NCBI GenBank assembly: GCA_964611895.1
Contig: CAZTDN010000012.1
Coordinates: 1 to 64,000, forward strand
Direction: 5' to 3'
Length of the DNA stretch: 64,000 bases
Origin: JAIEOG01 sp964611895
Lineage (GTDB): Bacteria; Bdellovibrionota; FAC87; UBA2466
The notes under the pieces are model-generated. The model was not told where the DNA came from and made no database searches. It saw nothing but the letters and a program-made list of their open reading frames with translations. The translations under genes and the position numbers were made by a program. Shown piece after piece: positions 58,906-64,000 of the stretch; the first letter of the stretch is position 1, and each line of letters starts with the position of its first letter.

Positions 58906-60731
58906 GCTGCGAGGGCTGTGGGCTGAACTTCTGCATTTTGTTTGGGTCGGCGAATGCAGATCATCGCGAGACCTCCGGTGGGAGCAGAGTCCTTTAATTT
59001 TGAGACGATTTCGTTTCTCAGCTCCGCTAGCGAGCCACAAGTCGAACTCTCTACGGTCTGCGCGATATCCGTTCTGCAATCGGAGGACTCGCTCTGACCG
59101 GGTTGACTGCAGATCAAAAGTGCTTCGCCCCGCTCCAAGAACGTAGAGTTTGCAGTGTAAACTGAGTCTGATTGTTGCCCGAGGGGAGCTCCATCGCCTT
59201 TTAGCCCCTGACCTTTTTCGTTGCGGCCCATTTGAGTGACCCAACGGAGGCTCTCAGTATGTCCAGCGTGGATCCATTTCAGCGCGCCGGAGCTGAGTTC
59301 AACTTCTAACCCAATGGCATTTACCACCACTCGGCCACTATACAGCGTGAACAAAGATCGATTGATGGACTCGAAGACCATTTCCATGGTCGCTGGTGTT
59401 TTGGAGTCGATAGCCCGGCATGTTTCTATCGCCGAACGCAGAAAAGCGGCGACAAGGAGCCCATGAGGGCCTTCAAGATTCGCGTGGCCCAATATTACCT
59501 GACACTTTCCGTCTTTTTCCGTGTAATCCCAGAATTCTTGAATAGGAGAATGCAAAGGCGAGTGTTGAACGGTGGTTTCCCAATCTCCAAACGCGATCGA
59601 TTCAGGCGTCTTCAACGTCGTACGGAGTGCTTCCACCATGGATTGCCAGGTTTCTTTGCGACCCTCTTCCAAGCGGCGATGGGATTGGATCTCCCAGTTT
59701 GACGCTACTCGATTGAATACTGTGGCGATGGCTCGATCTTCCTTTCCACCGGTGGGTGTGAGGCTAGCGTGTGAACCTCGTTCCAAATTCTCCAATGCCG
59801 CGGCAACCTGCTCCAACCGATGCAGCTGTCGACTGCTGAATCGCAATGAAAGCAGAAGACTGATTCCCAAAACAGCAAACGCTGCCAGCCAAGTTTGTGC
59901 TCTGAGAGGGACCATCGGCCCTATGAATGCCGAGCGAGGGACGCGCGCAACCAGGGCCGTTCCTGGCAAGAGCGTGGTCGAAGACTGAATGAACCAACCA
60001 TCGGTTTCTTTAAGATCTTTGAATGATTTAGCGCGATAAGCCGCTAGAGTTTCAAGGTTGGAGTGCAACAACAAAGTCTTGTCCGCAGAGACCAGGAAAG
60101 TCTCTCCCAATGTATTGGAGCTTGTTACTAATGGGTTTTTTTCCGCGAGGAAGTCGACAACCATCACCGCCTTATCTGCTGTGCCGTCTGGATCCACTGT
60201 CAGGTCACGCGGAAACAACACGAAGCTGATTACTCCCAGAGTCCCTTCTTCTGTGGCTACGCTGCGGTTGATCATCTTCAGGCTTCGGTCGCCGGACACA
60301 TGGCGCTGGGTGATGGGGGCTGCTTGCTCGAGGTGTTGAAGGGCTGCATCGGAAATTTCGTGTTTTTCGGTTAGGGGGCGGTTCACCACCCTTTTGATCG
60401 TATAGGTCCCGTCCTCTTGAGGGCGGAGCAGAGTCATGGCTATGACTTCTTGCTGGATGGACATCGGCGCGACTTGAAAAAACCGATCCTCTCCCGTGGC
60501 TTGCGCGAGCTGCCTGGCAACTGGCCCTATGGTTTCAGAGCGGGTCTTTACCCAATATTCGAATTTTTCTTTCGCTGCCTGGCCAAGGCTAGTGGCGACT
60601 TCGGTACCTAGCGCGGAACGGTCGTTTTCCAGTGTCTTAAGGGTAATAAAGCGGTAAACGCCCGCAAGGGCTAGGACTCCTACCAGAGCAGGGAGAAAGT
60701 TTCGGTATTTCAATGGGATAGCTGGAATCAT
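58902..60731 (-). CDS. Membrane sensor with degenerate PP2C/SpoIIE-like domain
   Basis: A 609-residue protein: N-terminal helix (13-30), an extracytoplasmic sensing part to about 280, a second helix (282-300), a HAMP-like linker, and a C-terminal domain (about 370-600) that follows the SpoIIE phosphatase fold (VILGHANLEG, VFESINRSLF, GALKWIHAGHTESL). The metal sites are lost: SGDF has become IQEF, DATGHG has become HANLEGPHG, and TDGxxE has become SQPG. It is probably an inactive pseudophosphatase. Convergent 4-base overlap with the reductase. Confidence 0.75.
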   Translation of the reverse strand: MIPAIPLKYRNFLPALVGVLALAGVYRFITLKTLENDRSALGTEVATSLGQAAKEKFEYWVKTRSETIGPVARQLAQATGEDRFFQVAPMSIQQEVIAMTLLRPQEDGTYTIKRVVNRPLTEKHEISDAALQHLEQAAPITQRHVSGDRSLKMINRSVATEEGTLGVISFVLFPRDLTVDPDGTADKAVMVVDFLAEKNPLVTSSNTLGETFLVSADKTLLLHSNLETLAAYRAKSFKDLKETDGWFIQSSTTLLPGTALVARVPRSAFIGPMVPLRAQTWLAAFAVLGISLLLSLRFSSRQLHRLEQVAAALENLERGSHASLTPTGGKEDRAIATVFNRVASNWEIQSHRRLEEGRKETWQSMVEALRTTLKTPESIAFGDWETTVQHSPLHSPIQEFWDYTEKDGKCQVILGHANLEGPHGLLVAAFLRSAIETCRAIDSKTPATMEMVFESINRSLFTLYSGRVVVNAIGLEVELSSGALKWIHAGHTESLRWVTQMGRNEKGQGLKGDGAPLGQQSDSVYTANSTFLERGEALLICSQPGQSESSDCRTDIAQTVESSTCGSLAELRNEIVSKLKDSAPTGGLAMICIRRPKQNAEVQPTALAA

Positions 60732-60754
60732 CCGTTACTTACCTCTTCGCTGCC

Positions 60755-60762
60755 TTATCGTC
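60755..60762 (-). promoter_or_regulatory. GACGATAA element before the degenerate phosphatase
   Basis: On the minus strand GACGATAAGGCAG lies 23 bases before the ATG at 60731. It differs from GCCGATAA by one base and shares GATAAGGCAG with the element at 17168. Weak evidence of common control. Confidence 0.2.
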
Positions 60763-60798
60763 AGTCTAGGCATGTAACCTAAGCGCAAAAGTTTGTTT

Positions 60799-60826
60799 TA
60801 AAGTTTTCATGACGCACCGCCGAAAA
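60799..60826 (+). promoter_or_regulatory. Sigma-28 (FliA)-like promoter
   Basis: TAAAGTTT (60799-60806), 12 bases, then GCCGAAAA (60819-60826). The FliA consensus is TAAAGTTT-N11-GCCGATAA, so the -35 is exact, the -10 matches 7 of 8, and the spacing is one base longer. It lies 16 bases before the ATG at 60843. Confidence 0.5.
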
Positions 60827-60842
60827 GATAGCTGGGTGAGTT

Positions 60843-61574
60843 ATGAACCGTGAAACACAGGCTTTTTCAAATTCCCGACGTTGGGAGCGGTTTTTTATCG
60901 TGGTTTTCCTGTTGGGGGCAGCCTGGGCTGGACAACGCTTGCTGGAACCTTATCTCGGTTCAAAGCACTCCAACCACGGCGTGAGCCGAAGTCCGCATTC
61001 CACAACAACAGAGCTTTCCACTGACGCGATTCAGCCCACCGTGTTTGATCGATTGCCTGGAGTCCAGGGTTGGAAGACCAGACAAGCGGAACTCACGCAT
61101 CGGCTCGGACCCTTGTTGGAACGGACCGTACCTTTGCAGTTTGTATTGGGGTACTACCCCAAACCTTTTAAAGCCATCGGCCAGTTTGGTGATTTTACGA
61201 TAAAGGCCGCCTCTCCTGCGCCTGGAGCTGTTTTCAAGATCCCGCCTGGGGGACAGTGCTTTGAGCTGAGTTGGCGAGGGATCCCGTTAGGCGGGGTAGA
61301 ATATACTGTTGAAGTTGCCAAACGAGCCGATTTTGCAAACTCCCGAACGTTTGGAACACACACCCAAGCAAGTTTCAAACTCTTTGCGGAGCGCGGTGGC
61401 GACATCTTTTGGCGCGTGCGCGCTGTTTATGGCCGACAACAAATTGTCAGTGAACCGCGCAGCTTCTTGGTCTTAGAGCCGGCGATGACAGCCGAGATGA
61501 AACAATTCCGCGATCTCGCCTCCCGCGTGCGGGACTCCAGCGCATGGTTAATGGACATGCGTAAGTGCCAATAA
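60843..61574 (+). CDS. Membrane-anchored protein with fibronectin-like domain
   Basis: A 243-residue protein with one N-terminal helix (about 15-35), a serine/threonine-rich part, and a beta-sandwich (CFELSWRGIPLGGVEYTVEVAKRADF, then GDIFWRVRAVYGRQ) resembling the C-terminal part of the FecR-like protein at 30805. Unknown function. Preceded by a FliA-like promoter, suggesting motility-linked expression. Confidence 0.7.
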   Translation: MNRETQAFSNSRRWERFFIVVFLLGAAWAGQRLLEPYLGSKHSNHGVSRSPHSTTTELSTDAIQPTVFDRLPGVQGWKTRQAELTHRLGPLLERTVPLQFVLGYYPKPFKAIGQFGDFTIKAASPAPGAVFKIPPGGQCFELSWRGIPLGGVEYTVEVAKRADFANSRTFGTHTQASFKLFAERGGDIFWRVRAVYGRQQIVSEPRSFLVLEPAMTAEMKQFRDLASRVRDSSAWLMDMRKCQ

Positions 61575-61620
61575 GCGGCGTCATGACTTAAAATGAGGGT
61601 TGCGGTAAAGTTTTTCCCTC

Positions 61621-62385
61621 ATGTTTTTTTATATTAGCAAACTCCTCCAACCCTTACTCTGGCCTTTGAATATCGCTCTGCTCTTTCTGCTAGTGATGAT
61701 GGTTTGTTTTCTTATTCGCCGCGATCGCTTGGCAAAAATTTCGGGATTGTGTGCGCTCGTCCTGTTGTGGTTTACGGGCCTGCCCGTTCTTTCCGTCAAA
61801 CTCATTGGCTACTTAGAAAGCCAGTACCCACCGCTGCTCGCTGTAGATGCACCCGTTTCGGATGCGATCGTGGTACTGGGGGGGACCGTGCTGGGGGTTC
61901 AACCTCCGCGAAAAGAAGTAGAAGAAGCTTTTGGCAGCCGAGTGCTGGGCGCTGCGCGTCTGTACCGAGCTGGAAAGGCTCCATTGGTAGTGGTTTCCAG
62001 TGGGGTGCCCTATCAATTGCCTAGCGGGGAATATCGGACCGATGCCTACGATATGGGCGTGCTTCTCGGAGAGTTGGGCGTGCCACGTGCTAATGTGGTT
62101 CTCGATGAACAGGGAAGAAACACATACGAAAGTGCGGTTTACACTAAACAGATTTTGGATGTTCGAAAAATCCGATCCATCTTGCTGGTAACAACGGCTT
62201 ATCACATGCCGCGCGCCGTTGCCCTGTTCAAACAGGCTGGTATAGCAGATGTTCGGCCATTTCCTGTGGAAGTTCGCGTCACCCATGCCGAAACGACCTG
62301 GCGAGATTTTCTGCCCGAGTTGGGCGCTATCGGCATGAATACAGCAGCTATCAAAGAAATTGTGGGAACTGTTCTTCACCCTTAG
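61621..62385 (+). CDS. YdcF/SanA family (DUF218) protein
   Basis: A 254-residue protein with two N-terminal helices (9-29 and 38-58) and a DUF218 domain: DAIVVLGG, then GAARLYRAGKAPLVVVSSGVP, RNTYESAVYTK and TTAYHMPRAVALF. E. coli relatives (ElyC, SanA, YdcF) act at the envelope; ElyC affects peptidoglycan and ECA. The substrate is unknown. Confidence 0.92.
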   Translation: MFFYISKLLQPLLWPLNIALLFLLVMMVCFLIRRDRLAKISGLCALVLLWFTGLPVLSVKLIGYLESQYPPLLAVDAPVSDAIVVLGGTVLGVQPPRKEVEEAFGSRVLGAARLYRAGKAPLVVVSSGVPYQLPSGEYRTDAYDMGVLLGELGVPRANVVLDEQGRNTYESAVYTKQILDVRKIRSILLVTTAYHMPRAVALFKQAGIADVRPFPVEVRVTHAETTWRDFLPELGAIGMNTAAIKEIVGTVLHP

Positions 62386-62394
62386 GAGACTTGC

Positions 62395-63660
62395 ATGAAA
62401 CGTCCCGTGGCTATTGTTGGCGGAATGAGAATTCCTTTTTGTAAAATGGGTGGTGCCTATGTGGACTATTCGGCTTTGGATCTCATGGTTGCTGCCTTAG
62501 TGGGCTTGGAAAAAAGGTTTTCGCTGAGCAAAGAAAAAATCGGTGAAATTGCACTCGGAACAGTTTTTCAACACCCCGGGATTTGGAATTTTGCTCGCGA
62601 AGCCATGCTCCGCGCTGGGCTACACCCCGAAAGCCCGGCCATAAACACCTCTCGAGCTTGCGCCACCAGTTTAGACGCGACGTTTATCGTCGCGCAGAAA
62701 ATCGCCAACGGGCATATCGAGAGCGGAATCGCCGGAGGCGCTGAGTCCATGAGTGGAGTGTCGCTCTTTATTCCCGATGCCCTGTCCCGCCGTTTTATAA
62801 AAAACCAATCGGCGCGTACTTGGGGGGCAAGGTTCAAAGTCTGGTCGAGCCTTTCGCTCAAGGAACTTCGAATTCAAGCTCCTCCACCGCACGAACCTAG
62901 CACTGGAATGCTCATGGGTCAGCACGCCGAAAGAATGGCGCAGGAATGGGGAATCTCTCGAGCGGACCAAGATGCTCTTTCTCTAGCAAGTCACAAGAAC
63001 GGCGCCGCCGCCTACGATCGTGGTTTCTATGAAGGCTTGGTAGAGCCATTTGCTGGGGTAAAGCGAGATGCTAACTTGCGTGCGGATACATCGATCGAGA
63101 AACTCTCCAAACTCAAACCATCGTTTGAACGCTCAGCAAAAGGTACGCTTACCGCCGGTAACAGTTCTCCGCTGACTGACGGTGCTTCGTGTGTGTTGTT
63201 GGCTTCGGAAGCATGGGCCAAGGAACGAGGGTTGCCGGTGCTGGCCTATTTTACCGACTGTGAAACCGCCGCGATCGATATGAAAAAAGAGGGTCTTTTG
63301 ATGGCCCCAGCCTACGCCGTGCCGCGATTGTTGGAGCGTAACAAGCTGAGTTTTTCAGGGTTGGATTTTTTTGAGATTCATGAAGCCTTTGCAGCTCAAG
63401 TGCTTTGCACACTCAAGGCCTGGGAAGACGACCGGTTTTTCCAAGAGCGGGTGCGGCACGGTCAGCCTTTGGGTCCAGTTCCTCGTGAAAAGTTGAACAC
63501 TTGTGGCGGGAGCGTGGCGCTGGGGCATCCATTTGGAGCTACGGGTGCACGCATAGTCGCTACTCTGGCAAAGCTCTTGTCTGAGAAAGGCAAGGGGAAG
63601 GGCTTGATTTCAATTTGTACCGGCGGCGGAATGGGAACGACAGCGATTTTGGAGCGATGA
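62395..63660 (+). CDS. Thiolase (acetyl-CoA C-acyltransferase)
   Basis: A 421-residue thiolase. Nucleophile Cys89 in TSRACATSL, His in EIHEAFAAQV, and the C-terminal GHPFGATGAR and CTGGGMG. The alternative FadI/AtoB-like subclass is set by length and spacing, but the direction (beta-oxidation or synthesis) is not clear. AGGAGA precedes the ATG. The next gene begins just after the stop, so an operon is likely. Confidence 0.92.
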   Translation: MKRPVAIVGGMRIPFCKMGGAYVDYSALDLMVAALVGLEKRFSLSKEKIGEIALGTVFQHPGIWNFAREAMLRAGLHPESPAINTSRACATSLDATFIVAQKIANGHIESGIAGGAESMSGVSLFIPDALSRRFIKNQSARTWGARFKVWSSLSLKELRIQAPPPHEPSTGMLMGQHAERMAQEWGISRADQDALSLASHKNGAAAYDRGFYEGLVEPFAGVKRDANLRADTSIEKLSKLKPSFERSAKGTLTAGNSSPLTDGASCVLLASEAWAKERGLPVLAYFTDCETAAIDMKKEGLLMAPAYAVPRLLERNKLSFSGLDFFEIHEAFAAQVLCTLKAWEDDRFFQERVRHGQPLGPVPREKLNTCGGSVALGHPFGATGARIVATLAKLLSEKGKGKGLISICTGGGMGTTAILER

Positions 63661-63661
63661 G

Positions 63662-64000
63662 TTGAACGGTGCTTTTTTAAACAAGCTAGCTGGAATTCTT
63701 CCTGCAGATGCGCTTTTATCTGCGCCCGAAGACTGTGCGCCTTATGCCTCTGACTGGACTCGGACCGAAGGAGTTGCTGAGTATGTAGCGCTTCCTCGAA
63801 ACACGGCTCAAGTGTCGGCGGTGCTCGCGGCTTGTAATGAGTTTGGCGTTGGCGTGGTGCCTTCAGGTGGAAGAACGGGTTTGGCGGGCGGCGCCGTCGT
63901 CGGGAAATCCCAGCTTGCGTTGAATCTCTCTCGACTAAATCAGTTAGGCGATGTCAGCCAGCTTGCGCGCACCGTGCGAGTTGGCGCAGGTGCCATTACC
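63662..64000 (+). CDS. FAD-linked oxidase (D-lactate dehydrogenase/GlcD type), C-terminus beyond the window edge
   Basis: Open without stop from TTG at 63662 to the edge (113 codons). The N-terminus shows ALPRNTAQVSAVLAACNEF and VVPSGGRTGLAGGAV, the PP-loop FAD-binding part of FAD-binding_4 oxidases (VAO/PCMH). GGAG lies about 8 bases before the TTG. It follows the thiolase stop at once. The substrate cannot be called from this fragment. Confidence 0.85.
   Translation, partial: MNGAFLNKLAGILPADALLSAPEDCAPYASDWTRTEGVAEYVALPRNTAQVSAVLAACNEFGVGVVPSGGRTGLAGGAVVGKSQLALNLSRLNQLGDVSQLARTVRVGAGAIT

Noticed and set aside
1..64000. CRISPR arrays, IS elements, prophage genes, further tRNA or rRNA
   Set aside because: I looked for direct repeats, transposase motifs and other tRNA arms and saw none that held up.

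Overview
The window reads as the chromosome of a Gram-negative, motile-type bacterium. The outer-membrane and polysaccharide-export genes, lipoprotein signals, a DsbD-type periplasmic domain, GatCAB, an MglA-type polarity GTPase and heavy use of GTG/TTG starts point (by inference only) to the Bdellovibrionota or a related former deltaproteobacterial lineage. Coding density is very high. No stretch over 300 bases lacks a gene. I see no insertion sequence, prophage or CRISPR array.

Layout: 1-8 kb holds a HEAT-repeat protein running off the left edge, a PcrA-type helicase, the gatC-gatA-gatB operon and gmd. 8-11.3 kb holds an aldo/keto reductase, a BolA/monothiol glutaredoxin pair, a small glycosyltransferase and a stand-alone DsbD-alpha-like domain. 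11.3-23.5 kb mixes glycan genes (GT2, three multi-pass GT-C-like transferases, a UDP-galactopyranose-mutase-like flavoenzyme) with an OmpA-domain protein, an agmatine-to-putrescine operon (aguA-aguB), an AlkZ-related protein and a DNA methyltransferase. 23.5-26.5 kb holds a MazG-like hydrolase, two small membrane proteins, and a LysM protein followed by a small membrane protein (a possible effector/immunity pair). 26.4-40.1 kb is an exopolysaccharide/O-antigen region: Wzy-like polymerase, SLBB export protein, tyrosine autokinase with Wzz-like part, FecR-like protein, flippase, GT4, asparagine-synthase-like amidotransferase and FkbM methyltransferase. It is interrupted by a PP2C/SpoIIE phosphatase, a YaiI-type protein and a GNAT-like protein.

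The most unusual stretch is 40.1-42.9 kb. A tRNA-Asn(GUU) gene is split in its anticodon by a 249-nt group I intron. Just beyond it, a BlaI-type repressor with two palindromic operator-like sites precedes a BlaR1-like M56 metalloprotease fused to a lytic transglycosylase domain where BlaR1 carries its penicillin sensor. I regard these two as the main discoveries.

42.9-46 kb is mglA-recR-dnaX preceded by the SRP RNA gene. 46-64 kb holds a predicted outer-membrane protein, a divergent signal-peptidase-II-like protein, a SrkA-type kinase with a TPR protein, YgiQ, Tex, two tandem secreted paralogues (one with a 14-cysteine cluster), a penicillin-acylase-family enzyme, a LysM lipoprotein, a ferredoxin reductase, a degenerate PP2C-like sensor, a fibronectin-like membrane protein, a YdcF-type protein, a thiolase and the start of a FAD-linked oxidase.
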